Source: Psychrosphaera ytuae (lineage in GTDB: Bacteria; Pseudomonadota; Gammaproteobacteria; Enterobacterales; Alteromonadaceae). From it: DNA of 64,000 nt. How positions within the stretch are numbered: position 1 is the stretch's first letter; each line of letters starts with the position of its first letter. The notes beneath the pieces were generated by a model. The model saw only the letters and a program-made list of their open reading frames with translations, did no database searches and was not told the DNA's origin. The DNA lies in assembly GCF_017638545.1 (NCBI RefSeq), contig NZ_CP072110.1:1550001-1614000 (forward strand). The letters are read 5' to 3'. This document shows positions 1 through 8,526 of this stretch, one piece after another. The position numbers were made by a program, and so were the translations under genes.

Positions 1-371
1 GGAGTCAACATGATTTTTTCACCGTTGATTGGAGAGCGGAACTCAACCCCTTCTTCAGTGATTTTTCTCATCTCGCCCAAGCTGAAGACTTGGAAGCCGC
101 CAGAGTCGGTCAAAATCGGTTTGTCCCAGTTCATGAAATCATGTAAATCACCGTGTTTTTTGATGATTTCAGTTCCCGGGCGAAGCATTAGGTGAAAAGT
201 ATTACCTAAACAAATATGAGCGCCGGTCTCTTTCACTTCATCCGGAGTCATACCTTTTACTGTGCCGTAGGTACCCACTGGCATAAACGCTGGAGTCTCG
301 ATGACACCACGTTCGAATGTGATTTTGCCGCGGCGGGCCTTACCATCAGTGTTGATTAACTCAAACTTCAT
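1..371 (-). CDS. tgt: tRNA-guanine transglycosylase (N-terminal part)
   Basis: This is the first 123 codons of a tRNA-guanine transglycosylase; the rest lies beyond the left edge. The enzyme swaps guanine-34 for preQ1 in tRNAs for Asp, Asn, His and Tyr, a step of queuosine synthesis in the cytoplasm. The translation begins MKFELINTDGKARRG and contains the family signatures TPAFMPVGT, LGNTFHL and TDSGGFQVFSL; the last carries the conserved Asp of the active site. The ATG is at 371-369, with AAGAG about 7 nt upstream on the minus strand. It lies 119 nt downstream of queA, the next enzyme of the same pathway, which is a common gene order. Confidence 0.95.
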   Translation of the reverse strand, partial: MKFELINTDGKARRGKITFERGVIETPAFMPVGTYGTVKGMTPDEVKETGAHICLGNTFHLMLRPGTEIIKKHGDLHDFMNWDKPILTDSGGFQVFSLGEMRKITEEGVEFRSPINGEKIMLT

Positions 372-490
372 TTTTAAACTCTTTTTTGTGTTCAACTTGC
401 TGGATGTTTTTAGAACAAAACCAGCTTTACAAAACTGCGCAGTAGTATATCGAAATCACTGCTCAAAGTCGCCTAACCAGACGAGAATTT

Positions 491-1552
491 CTAGCCTTCT
501 AACTCTTTTCGAGTTAAAAACATTGCATCGCCATAACTAAAGAAACGATATTCTTCGGCAATCGCCTCGTTATAGGCTTTTAATATGTTTTGCTTACCAG
601 AAAAAGCAGACACCAACATTATCAATGTTGACTCAGGAAGGTGGAAGTTCGTCACCATTGCGTCAACTAACTTAAATTCAAAACCAGGATAGATAAAAAT
701 GTCTGTCTCGCCTGTAAATGGTGTCAATTGTTCGAATTGCTTGGTGGCCATTTCTGATTTCCAAGCAGCAGATTCAAGCGAACGAACAGAGGTAGTGCCT
801 ACTGCAATAACCCGACCACCCGCTTTTTTGGTTTCGATGACAGCATCAACAACATCTTGAGGAACTTCTGCGTATTCAGAGTGCATTTTGTGTTCAGTCA
901 CGTCATCAACTCGGATTGACTGGAACGTACCCGCTCCAACATGTAGCGTCACAAATGCTTTTTTGGCGCCTTTAGCTTCAATTTTTGCTAACAATTCTTC
1001 AGTAAAGTGAAGTCCTGCTGTTGGGGCCGCTACTGCACCAGGCTTTTCATTGTAAACCGTTTGATAACGCTCTTTGTCATCTTCTGTATCAGGGCGGTCA
1101 ATATAGGGCGGTAATGGCATGTGGCCATGTTGTTCTAGCAGGTTTAATACTGGTGTCTCACCTTCAAATCGCAACTCAAACAAGTCGTCGTGACGTTGTA
1201 CCATTTGTGCACTAATACCGCCGTCAAAGTGAATGACATTGCCAGGTTTTGGCGATTTGTTGGCACGTACATGAGCCAAAACTGAATGTTCGTCTAATAA
1301 ACGTTCAACCAAAATTTCAACTTTACCACCGGAACTTTTTTGGCCGAATAAGCGTGCCGGAATTACTCTAGTATTGTTAAAGATCAACAAATCACCGGGC
1401 TCGATCAATTCGATAATTTCTTCAAATTGACGATGAGTAATCTCGCCCGTCTCACCATTTAATTGCATCAACCTACTGGCTGAGCGCTCTTTTTTGGGTG
1501 ATTTAGCGATTAATTTTTCAGGTAAATCAAAATGAAAATCTGCGACTTGCAC
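491..1552 (-). CDS. queA: S-adenosylmethionine:tRNA ribosyltransferase-isomerase
   Basis: QueA transfers and isomerises the ribosyl group of S-adenosylmethionine onto preQ1 in tRNA, giving epoxyqueuosine. At 353 residues the length is normal for the family. The family features are visible throughout: DFHFDLPEKLIA at the start, FNNTRVIPARLFG, PLPPYIDRPD, AAPTAGLHFT, LHVGAGTF, AVGTTSVRSLE and NFHLPESTL. The start codon is GTG (1552-1550); AGGTGT lies just upstream on the minus strand, and the protein start aligns with the usual QueA N terminus. tgt follows on the same strand, so the two probably form one queuosine operon. The divergent neighbour at 1721 shares the upstream region. Confidence 0.96.
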   Translation of the reverse strand: MQVADFHFDLPEKLIAKSPKKERSASRLMQLNGETGEITHRQFEEIIELIEPGDLLIFNNTRVIPARLFGQKSSGGKVEILVERLLDEHSVLAHVRANKSPKPGNVIHFDGGISAQMVQRHDDLFELRFEGETPVLNLLEQHGHMPLPPYIDRPDTEDDKERYQTVYNEKPGAVAAPTAGLHFTEELLAKIEAKGAKKAFVTLHVGAGTFQSIRVDDVTEHKMHSEYAEVPQDVVDAVIETKKAGGRVIAVGTTSVRSLESAAWKSEMATKQFEQLTPFTGETDIFIYPGFEFKLVDAMVTNFHLPESTLIMLVSAFSGKQNILKAYNEAIAEEYRFFSYGDAMFLTRKELEG

Positions 1553-1720
1553 AACACACCTATAAACGTAAAACAGAAACTAAAAAAATTTGCGCAGAAT
1601 TATACCAGTGTTTGACTTATAACCACACTAAAACCATTCACAGAAACTCGAATGTTAACTTGTTAATTTATGAATTAGTTTATAAAGTATCCTCTCAGGT
1701 AAAGTTTTTAGGTAGGGAAA

Positions 1721-4219
1721 ATGCCGCAGTTGCTGCCACTTTTATTGATCACCTCTGATTTTCGTACTAAACGGCTGTTAATGGAAAAAATTAACTCGTT
1801 ACAACTGTTTGACATTGATACCGTCCCTGATAGCAGTATTGCTATCGAGCACCTCAAGCGTAAAAAATACCAATTTATCATTTCAGAAATTAACGCGGGA
1901 AAGGTAGATGGCTGGAGTTTATCCAGTTTAATTCGTTCAGATATTTACAAGTCTGACAAAAAAGTCCCTATCGTCCTACTAACCGATACACATTGCGAGC
2001 GCATCGCTGAAGCAACCGCAAAATCATTTGGCATAAATGCCGTTGTCACAAAAAGTGAATTAAATGAAGTTAATACAATATTAGCTGACGCTTTTTCTAG
2101 TGAACTACCAGTTTCTACTAAATTAACGACATTAACTGTGGTTGCCGACCCTGACCTAAGCGACGAACTAAACCTTCTGTTTAATGTAAAGTTCGCGACT
2201 TTAGAAGCCGAAAGTGCAAAGCAAGGACTCGCATTAATTCGCCAACACGATATTGACCTTGTTGTTTTGGACAGTGATCTACCAGATGAAACCTCGCTTG
2301 TTTTGATGAACAGTATTCGGCAGGAAAAGCCCGAAATTTCAGTCGTAGTAATAATTCCACGCGACGACACAGAGCGTGCCGAATTTTATATGACCAACGG
2401 CGCCAGTGATTTTATTTATAACCCTATAAATAAAAACCGTGTACTAAACATTTGTGAACGTGCCGCACAGCGAAATGACTTTATTATCAGTAACAAACAA
2501 TTTGCTTCTAAGGTTAATCAGTTAGAGCGAAGCGAGCAAAAGTTTAAAAACCTGTCAGATGCTCACACCAAACTATTAGAAAACCTAAGTTCGGTAGTTA
2601 TGGAGCTAGATAATGCCGGTCGAATTAAGTTTATGAATCGTGCATGGCAGGAACTCACTGGATTTTCCATTCAAGACAGTCTCAACTTAACGCTTATGGA
2701 ATTCATTGAATTTGATGATTTGGGTCACAATCGATTCAGCAATCAATTGAATGATATTTTGATGGCAAATGTCACCAGTACTACGGCAGAAGTAAAAATT
2801 CGAACTGTCATGAACAAGACGGTTTGGGTCGAAGTGCGACTTCACCAACTAGTGAAAGAGGGTCGAGTTCACGGCTTAACAGCCACCCTCGATAATATTG
2901 ACGATCGCAAAAAAGCCGAAGAAAAGTTACAACATCTGGCTCTGCACGATACCCTCACAGGCCTTTATAATCGTTATTATTTCGACAATGAACTCAACCG
3001 CATGACATTGCTTGCTTCTCGGGGCAATGAAACACATTGTTTACTGTACATAGATTTAGATCATTTTAAGATCATCAATGATACAGAAGGACATCAAATG
3101 GGCGATCTTGTATTAAAGGAAGTCTCTCAAATCCTTTCGACTCGGTTGCGTCACTCTGATATTTTGTGCCGTGTTGGTGGCGATGAATTTGTTATTTTAT
3201 TGTCAGAGACCAAGCTCAAAGATGCCATTGATATTGGTAATAATATTTGTGATCAAATCGCAAATGCCCATTTCCAATTTGGCAACAACACCTATAAAGT
3301 CAGTGCTTCTATCGGAGTCTCTGAAATTGATGGCCAAGCAACCGCTGCCGAGTATTTGCGACAAGCTGATATCGCTTTATATGTCGCTAAAAACAAAGGC
3401 CGTAACCGCACCCATAGCTATGTTGAAGGAGACACAGAGTCAACCCAGCAACTAGATAACATGAAGTGGGTTCAAAGGCTTCAACAAGCGATCATTGACG
3501 ACAACCTAGTAATGCACTTCCAGCCTGTTTGGTCCTATGACGACAATGATGTCGCGTACTTCGAAGCCCTAGTTCGTTTACAAGTAGCTGACAAACTGAG
3601 TTATCCGAATGAGTTTATTCCTGCATTAGAACGCGCTGAAGATATTAGCTTTTTAGATCATCAGGTCGTCCACAAAACTATTAAGCTCGCTAGTGAAAAT
3701 CCTAAATTACACCGAGTTGCAATTAACCTATCTGCTCAAGCATTCTCAGATGAGAGACTTTTACCACTTATTGAAGAAAAGCTGTCACAGTACAACGTCG
3801 CAGGTGAAAGGATTATATTCGAATTGACCGAGTCGGCCAGTTTAACCAACGTTAGTGGCACCCGCCGTATGATTGAACAGTTGAGTAAGCTAGGTTGTAA
3901 GTTCTCTATTGATGACTTTGGTACAGGCTTTAGTACTTTTGCATATTTAAAAGAGCTGCCGGCCCACTCTGTTAAAATAGATGGCTCATTTGTAAAGGAT
4001 ATGATCTGTAATGATGTTGACAGAACCCTTGTTGAGGCCATAAGTAATGTCGCTATGGTTTTAAACAAAACCAGTGTTGCCGAGTTTGTTGAAACCAAAG
4101 AAATCTTTGATTCTTTAAAATCTTTGGGGGTGACTTATGCTCAAGGTTACTTTATTAGCCGTCCACTGCCTCTTAACGAAGCCATAGAGTTTAGATTTGA
4201 TCCCAATAACTTTGAATAA
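1721..4219 (+). CDS. Two-receiver PAS-GGDEF-EAL cyclic-di-GMP signalling protein
   Basis: This 832-residue soluble protein has, in order, a receiver-like domain (about 5-125), a second receiver (about 136-255), a PAS domain (about 282-395), a GGDEF domain (about 400-565) and an EAL domain (about 580-825). GGDEF is intact at 486-490 and EAL at 615-617, with the later EAL motifs DDFGTG and QGYF present, so both diguanylate cyclase and phosphodiesterase activity are possible. In the first receiver the expected phosphorylated Asp is Glu56, while Lys111 is kept. In the second, Asp184 is the likely phosphoacceptor. There is no membrane segment and no adjacent histidine kinase. A strong Shine-Dalgarno (AGGTAGGG) precedes the ATG. 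Which activity dominates cannot be read from sequence. Confidence 0.93.
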   Translation: MPQLLPLLLITSDFRTKRLLMEKINSLQLFDIDTVPDSSIAIEHLKRKKYQFIISEINAGKVDGWSLSSLIRSDIYKSDKKVPIVLLTDTHCERIAEATAKSFGINAVVTKSELNEVNTILADAFSSELPVSTKLTTLTVVADPDLSDELNLLFNVKFATLEAESAKQGLALIRQHDIDLVVLDSDLPDETSLVLMNSIRQEKPEISVVVIIPRDDTERAEFYMTNGASDFIYNPINKNRVLNICERAAQRNDFIISNKQFASKVNQLERSEQKFKNLSDAHTKLLENLSSVVMELDNAGRIKFMNRAWQELTGFSIQDSLNLTLMEFIEFDDLGHNRFSNQLNDILMANVTSTTAEVKIRTVMNKTVWVEVRLHQLVKEGRVHGLTATLDNIDDRKKAEEKLQHLALHDTLTGLYNRYYFDNELNRMTLLASRGNETHCLLYIDLDHFKIINDTEGHQMGDLVLKEVSQILSTRLRHSDILCRVGGDEFVILLSETKLKDAIDIGNNICDQIANAHFQFGNNTYKVSASIGVSEIDGQATAAEYLRQADIALYVAKNKGRNRTHSYVEGDTESTQQLDNMKWVQRLQQAIIDDNLVMHFQPVWSYDDNDVAYFEALVRLQVADKLSYPNEFIPALERAEDISFLDHQVVHKTIKLASENPKLHRVAINLSAQAFSDERLLPLIEEKLSQYNVAGERIIFELTESASLTNVSGTRRMIEQLSKLGCKFSIDDFGTGFSTFAYLKELPAHSVKIDGSFVKDMICNDVDRTLVEAISNVAMVLNKTSVAEFVETKEIFDSLKSLGVTYAQGYFISRPLPLNEAIEFRFDPNNFE

Positions 4220-4237
4220 CAAAAAACAAATATAAAA

Positions 4238-4262
4238 TAACCGCCGTATGGCGGTTTTTTTA
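4238..4262. terminator. Bidirectional intrinsic terminator
   Basis: Stem CCGCC (4241-4245) pairs with GGCGG (4250-4254) around loop GTAT. It is extended by A-T pairs and followed by seven T on the plus strand. The minus strand also ends in a T-rich tract, so it can serve both convergent genes. Confidence 0.85.
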
Positions 4263-4275
4263 TATTTAACTGAAA

Positions 4276-4644
4276 TTAGCGACTTGCAATAGCCTCTGCA
4301 ATCTTAGAGTCACCAAAGCCGTTTGCTTTTGCCCACTCTAAATCACCAGACCCATCAAAGTGAGATGAAGGAAGGCGCTTAACCATAAATACACCAACAG
4401 ACTCTGCGTTCTTTTGCATTGCGTAGCGAATTAAGTTATCACCACCACAAGTAACACCGTCGTAAATGTTACGTAGTTTTACACCCGCATTTTTTAACTT
4501 TTTACGGAATCGGCTTTTGTTATCCGTTGCAACGTTGTCACAAACTCCTGCTAAAAACGACGCAACATCTGCCTGTGCTGGTGCACTTGTAGATAACGCT
4601 GATACAACTAATACAGTTGATAATAAAGATACCAATAATTTCAT
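4276..4644 (-). CDS. Exported DUF3718-type small protein
   Basis: This 122-residue protein has a clear Sec signal peptide (basic MK start, hydrophobic stretch to about residue 20, cleavage near APAQA-D at 25). The mature part has two conserved-looking cysteines in the contexts AGVCDNVA and GVTCGGDN, separated by a basic helix-like stretch rich in Lys and Arg. This fits my recollection of the DUF3718 family of small exported proteins in Alteromonadales and Vibrionales, whose function is unknown. The two cysteines may form a disulfide (inference). It lies downstream of folA on the same strand with a 79-nt gap and no obvious terminator between, so it may be partly cotranscribed. Confidence 0.7.
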   Translation of the reverse strand: MKLLVSLLSTVLVVSALSTSAPAQADVASFLAGVCDNVATDNKSRFRKKLKNAGVKLRNIYDGVTCGGDNLIRYAMQKNAESVGVFMVKRLPSSHFDGSGDLEWAKANGFGDSKIAEAIASR

Positions 4645-4723
4645 ATACTTCTCGTTATTAATTTTTTGCGAACATTACTACTTGTTCAGAATATAGCAAA
4701 TCTGACCTGCGTAGCATAGCGAA

Positions 4724-5221
4724 TTATTTGCTTTGTCGCTTAAGAGTTACAAACTGATACTGATGAGGATTTTTATCATCTGAATCATGAGCTTGACGCT
4801 CTGTTTCTTGCCAATCCGCTACTTCAGTCCAATCTGGAAACCTTGTATCGCCCTCTACATCAAGATCTATAAAAGTTAAGTACAAGTGGCTTGCTAATGG
4901 CAAAAATTGCTCATAAATATGACCGCCACCAATGATCATTATCTCTGGCGCATCTTTCAATAGAGATAGAGCTTGCTCAGTAGAGTGAGCGGTCAATACC
5001 CCTTCATGTTGCCATTCTGAGTTACGCGTAATTACAATGTTTTGACGGCCAGGAAGCGGACGACCAATTGAATCGAATGTCTTTCTTCCCATAACCACGG
5101 GCTTACCCAAAGTAACTGATTTGAAATGTTTTAAATCTGCAGGCATATGCCACGGCATGTCATTATCTTTACCGATAACTCTACCGTTCGCCATTGCTGC
5201 AATGAGTGAAATTTTGGTCAT
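4724..5221 (-). CDS. folA: Dihydrofolate reductase
   Basis: FolA reduces dihydrofolate to tetrahydrofolate with NADPH. The 165-residue protein shows the classical features: ISLIAAMANGRVIG at the N terminus, DNDMPWHMPADLKHFK with the substrate-binding acidic residue, VVMGRKTFDSIG (NADPH binding), and IIGGGHIYEQFL. I chose the ATG at 5221-5219 because it matches the family start. A TTG nine nt upstream (5230) would add MYI but lies only 3 nt from the Shine-Dalgarno. The AAGAGGG Shine-Dalgarno is inside the 3' arm of a hairpin (5232-5252), so translation or transcription may be controlled there. The gene follows obgE on the same strand. Confidence 0.96.
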   Translation of the reverse strand: MTKISLIAAMANGRVIGKDNDMPWHMPADLKHFKSVTLGKPVVMGRKTFDSIGRPLPGRQNIVITRNSEWQHEGVLTAHSTEQALSLLKDAPEIMIIGGGHIYEQFLPLASHLYLTFIDLDVEGDTRFPDWTEVADWQETERQAHDSDDKNPHQYQFVTLKRQSK

Positions 5222-5227
5222 AATATA

Positions 5228-5252
5228 CAAAAGCCCTCTTAATTAGAGGGCT
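5228..5252 (-). terminator. Hairpin between obgE and folA that contains the folA ribosome-binding site
   Basis: AGCCCTCT (5232-5239) pairs perfectly with AGAGGGCT (5245-5252) around a 5-nt loop. Read on the minus strand the stem is followed by TTTT, like an intrinsic terminator for obgE. Its 3' arm also supplies the AAGAGGG that should be the folA Shine-Dalgarno, and the T tract runs straight into the folA start. It could act as terminator, attenuator or ribosome-binding-site shield. Confidence 0.65.
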
Positions 5253-5315
5253 ATCATATCTTTTTCATCAATGTGGTTAAATACTTTCTATTCAAGTCCA
5301 ACCAATCGTTTGACA

Positions 5316-6455
5316 TTAAGGCTTGTAAATTACCTCAACGTCATAATCATCTTCGTCAAAATCATCGTCATCGTCGAAGTCATCAATAACATCATTGTGG
5401 TAAGAGTCCCACTGGAACTCTACTTTCTCTTCTTGCTCTTCAACAACTTCACGAGGCATTTCTTCAAGTGCGTCAGAAAGATCGTTACAAAGATCTTTAG
5501 TATTTAAACCTTGTGACGCTGAAATTTGATAAATTGGACCTTCCCAACCTAGCTGCTCTGCAATTTCTTTACAGCGCTCATTTGCTTCATCTTCAGGTAG
5601 CAAGTCGATTTTGTTAAATACTAACCAGCGTGGCTTTTCTGCTAGCTTTTCACTGTATTGCTCAAGTTCACTTACGATCACTTTAGCATTTTCTACAGGA
5701 TCAGAGCCATCAACCGGCATAATATCGACTAAATGAAGCAGTACTCGGCAACGCTCTAAATGGCGCAAGAAACGAATACCCAAACCAGCGCCATCTGCGG
5801 CACCTTCGATCAAACCGGGAATATCAGCAACAACGAATGAATTACCAGCGCGGACAACGCCAAGGTTAGGTACAAGCGTTGTAAATGGGTAGTCCGCTAC
5901 CTTTGGTTTAGCAGCTGACACAGAGCGAATAAAAGTCGATTTACCAGCGTTTGGTAGACCTAACATACCCACATCGGCTAACAATAATAACTCTAGTTGT
6001 AAGTTGCGAACTTCACCTGGCGTGCCATTGGTCTTTTGGCGTGGCGCTCTGTTTACACTGCTTTTAAAACGCGTGTTACCCAAACCGTGATAACCACCCT
6101 TAGCAACTAGTAACTTCTGACCGTGTTTAAGTAGATCACCAATCACTTCACCAGTGTCGATGTCACGAGCGCGTGTTCCGACAGGAACCGACAACAAGCA
6201 GTCCTCACCACGAGAACCTGTACAATTGCGTCCCATCCCGTTTTCGCCACGCTGAGCTTTATGAAAGCGTTCAAAGCGGTAGTCAATTAGGGTATTTAAA
6301 CCTTCATCTGCGACTAGGAAAACGTCACCGCCATCACCGCCGTCGCCACCATCTGGGCCACCTTTTGGGACGTATTTTTCGCGACGAAAAGACGAGGCAC
6401 CATTACCACCATCACCGGCTTCGACTTTAATTTCAACTTCATCAACAAATTTCAT
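5316..6455 (-). CDS. obgE: Obg-family GTPase
   Basis: ObgE (CgtA) is an essential GTPase bound to the 50S ribosomal subunit, involved in ribosome assembly and stress signalling. The 379-residue protein has the glycine-rich Obg fold (about 1-158, with the typical repeated GGDGG-type turns), then the G domain with P-loop GLPNAGKS, switch motif DIPGL, NKID and a SAS-like motif. The C-terminal tail (from about 335) is strongly acidic, with runs of Asp, as is usual for gammaproteobacterial Obg. It lies downstream of rplU-rpmA on the same strand, the standard order, but a good terminator (6561-6590) separates them, so it probably has its own promoter in the 150-nt gap. Confidence 0.97.
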   Translation of the reverse strand: MKFVDEVEIKVEAGDGGNGASSFRREKYVPKGGPDGGDGGDGGDVFLVADEGLNTLIDYRFERFHKAQRGENGMGRNCTGSRGEDCLLSVPVGTRARDIDTGEVIGDLLKHGQKLLVAKGGYHGLGNTRFKSSVNRAPRQKTNGTPGEVRNLQLELLLLADVGMLGLPNAGKSTFIRSVSAAKPKVADYPFTTLVPNLGVVRAGNSFVVADIPGLIEGAADGAGLGIRFLRHLERCRVLLHLVDIMPVDGSDPVENAKVIVSELEQYSEKLAEKPRWLVFNKIDLLPEDEANERCKEIAEQLGWEGPIYQISASQGLNTKDLCNDLSDALEEMPREVVEEQEEKVEFQWDSYHNDVIDDFDDDDDFDEDDYDVEVIYKP

Positions 6456-6560
6456 TCGACTACTAACTCTTTGGGTTGGAACACGTGTAACAATACTAGT
6501 AACTATATGACTGAAGTGACTAGACTGCCAGTCTGCTACTAATATGGAATTGGGGAAATA

Positions 6561-6590
6561 AAAAACCCCGCAATAAGCGGGGTTTCAAAT
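6561..6590 (-). terminator. Intrinsic terminator after rpmA
   Basis: AAACCCCGC (6563-6571) pairs with GCGGGGTTT (6577-6585) around AATAA. Read on the minus strand the stem is followed by a T-rich tract. It lies 23-47 nt past the rpmA stop. Confidence 0.85.
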
Positions 6591-6607
6591 TGTAACTTTC
6601 GTTAAAC

Positions 6608-6865
6608 TTATTCAGCAACGATGCTTACGTATTTACGGTTAAGTGGACCTTTAGTATCGAACTTAACTTTACCGCCAGCAGTCGCGAACAACGTGTGGTC
6701 ACGACCCATGCTTACGTTTTGACCAGCGTGGAACTTAGTACCACGTTGACGAACGATAATGTTACCAGCCAATACTGATTCGCCACCAAAACGCTTAACA
6801 CCTAAACGTTTGCTTTCTGAATCACGACCGTTTCGAGTACTACCACCAGCCTTTTTATGTGCCAT
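6608..6865 (-). CDS. rpmA: 50S ribosomal protein L27
   Basis: L27 sits near the peptidyl-transferase centre of the 50S subunit. The 85-residue protein begins MAHKKAGGSTRNGRDS, the family signature, and continues with RLGVKRFGGE and GNIIVRQRGTKFH. Length is normal. AAGGT lies about 9 nt before the ATG. It is 18 nt downstream of rplU and clearly cotranscribed with it. Confidence 0.98.
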   Translation of the reverse strand: MAHKKAGGSTRNGRDSESKRLGVKRFGGESVLAGNIIVRQRGTKFHAGQNVSMGRDHTLFATAGGKVKFDTKGPLNRKYVSIVAE

Positions 6866-6883
6866 ATTAAAGTACCTTCTTTA

Positions 6884-7195
6884 TTAAGCGTTAATGCCAG
6901 TAATCTTCACTTCAGTGAACCATTGACGATGGCCCGCTTGCTTACGTGAATGCTTACGACGTTTAAATTTAACGATTTTAACCTTCTCACCACGACCGTG
7001 AGAAACAACTTCAGCTGAAACCTTACCGCCAGCTACTAATGGTGCACCAACTTTTACGTCGTCACCGTTAGCAACTAATAACACCTGATCAAACTCAACT
7101 GTAGAACCAGTTTCTACGTCAAGTTTTTCTAGACGAATGGTTTGGCCTTCAGCAACACGGTGTTGTTTACCACCACTTTGGAATACCGCGTACAT
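6884..7195 (-). CDS. rplU: 50S ribosomal protein L21
   Basis: L21 is a 23S rRNA-binding protein of the large subunit. I place the start at the ATG 7195-7193, giving 103 residues beginning MYAVFQSGGKQHRV, exactly as in other L21 proteins, with ACGGAG 4 nt upstream. An in-frame start ten codons further upstream would add a basic stretch not found in the family. The C-terminal signature HSRKQAGHRQWFTEVKI is present. It is the first gene of the rplU-rpmA operon and is divergent from ispB, the standard arrangement in gammaproteobacteria. Confidence 0.97.
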   Translation of the reverse strand: MYAVFQSGGKQHRVAEGQTIRLEKLDVETGSTVEFDQVLLVANGDDVKVGAPLVAGGKVSAEVVSHGRGEKVKIVKFKRRKHSRKQAGHRQWFTEVKITGINA

Positions 7196-7462
7196 ATTAC
7201 TCCGTCTCCTGTGCGCTCTTCGCACAAATTAATTCTGTAAAACAGGGCGCGAATTCTAAAGCACTTCCCCGCTTTTAGCAAGACTAATTTGGCGTTAATT
7301 TAATAAATTTTAAACCTTTCTGTAACAGGTTCATAAAGTACCACAAGTTCATGCCGTTTTATCGGTATTTTACCGGAGTTTTTACGATTAAATTTTGGCT
7401 TTTGGGGTTTGTCAGGTAAACTCCGCAACCATTCCGATTGGCAATTGACTAAACAGCTGTAC

Positions 7463-8434
7463 ATGGATACTAAACAAATCATTGAACTTGCTGCCGAAGA
7501 TATGCAAAGCGTAAACAAGTGCATAGGCGATCAGCTCAACTCCGACGTTGCGCTTATCAACCAACTTGGCATGTATATCGTCAACAGTGGCGGAAAACGC
7601 ATCAGACCTATGCTCACTGTACTAGCTGCACGCGCACTAGGTTATCAAGGTGAACAACACCACACTCTCGCCGCCATTATTGAGTTTATCCATACTGCAA
7701 CCCTTCTACACGATGATGTTGTTGACGAGTCAACAATGCGTCGAGGTAAAGAAACTGCAAATGCTGTTTTTGGTAATCAAGCCAGTGTTTTGGTTGGCGA
7801 CTTTTTGTATACCCGTTCGTTCCAAATGATGGTTACGTTGGACTCGATGCGAGTGATGAAGATTCTTGCTGATGCAACAAATACGATCTCAGAAGGCGAA
7901 GTTCTGCAGTTGATGAACTGCAACGATCCTGATACGACAGAAAAAAGCTACTTTGATGTGATTTATGGCAAAACGGCTCGGTTATTTGAAGCGGCCACAC
8001 AACTTGCCGCGATCATTTCAGGATCAAATGAAGAAACCGAAAAAGCGATGCAATTATACGGCATGCACTTAGGTACTGCATTTCAGTTAATTGATGATGT
8101 GATGGATTACACATCAGATGCCGATGATATGGGTAAAAACGTGGGTGATGACCTAGCCGAAGGCAAACCGACATTACCTCTTCTATATGCTATGTGGAAT
8201 ACGGATCCTGAAAATGCGGCTTTGATCCGCAGTGCGATCGAAAATGCCAATGGCATGGATCATTTAGATCATATCTTATCTGTCATGAAACAAACTGGAT
8301 CGCTTGAATACACACGTCAACAAGCTGAAAAGGAAGCCGACAAGGCAATAGAGGCGTTGGGCGTGATCCCGGACAATGAATTTAAACAAGCGCTAATCAG
8401 TCTTGCTCACGTTGCGGTCCATCGCTCGGCCTAA
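7463..8434 (+). CDS. ispB: Octaprenyl diphosphate synthase
   Basis: IspB extends farnesyl diphosphate with isopentenyl diphosphate to make the side chain of ubiquinone and menaquinone. The 323-residue protein, the same length as E. coli IspB, shows GGKRIRPM, the first Asp-rich motif DDVVDES, the second Asp-rich motif DDVMDYT and GDDLAEGKPTLPLLYA. I start it at ATG 7463 because the protein then aligns with the family; the TTG at 7409 would add 18 residues with no family support. The Shine-Dalgarno before 7463 is weak. It is divergent from rplU, with a shared 267-nt upstream region. Confidence 0.95.
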   Translation: MDTKQIIELAAEDMQSVNKCIGDQLNSDVALINQLGMYIVNSGGKRIRPMLTVLAARALGYQGEQHHTLAAIIEFIHTATLLHDDVVDESTMRRGKETANAVFGNQASVLVGDFLYTRSFQMMVTLDSMRVMKILADATNTISEGEVLQLMNCNDPDTTEKSYFDVIYGKTARLFEAATQLAAIISGSNEETEKAMQLYGMHLGTAFQLIDDVMDYTSDADDMGKNVGDDLAEGKPTLPLLYAMWNTDPENAALIRSAIENANGMDHLDHILSVMKQTGSLEYTRQQAEKEADKAIEALGVIPDNEFKQALISLAHVAVHRSA

Positions 8435-8483
8435 CAACACTTTGGCTCAACTCGCTTCTTTTTAATCATCAAATCGAAGACAC

Positions 8484-8511
8484 AAAAAAAGCACCCTAAG
8501 GTGCTTTTTTA
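8484..8511. terminator. Bidirectional terminator between ispB and mdh
   Basis: GCACC (8491-8495) pairs with GGTGC (8500-8504) around CTAA. It is flanked by seven A and six T, so it can end both convergent transcripts. Confidence 0.88.
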
Positions 8512-8526
8512 GTTTACTGCCTACGA

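Noticed and set aside
6173..6430. His/Arg-rich frame opposite obgE
   Set aside because: It is the mirror of the glycine-rich Obg domain and has no ribosome-binding site or family match.
7196..7225. Ten-codon basic N-terminal extension of L21
   Set aside because: The family starts at MYAVFQSGGKQHRV, and a good Shine-Dalgarno precedes the ATG at 7195.
7409..7462. TTG start that would lengthen IspB by 18 residues
   Set aside because: Starting at 7463 gives the same length and N terminus as E. coli IspB.
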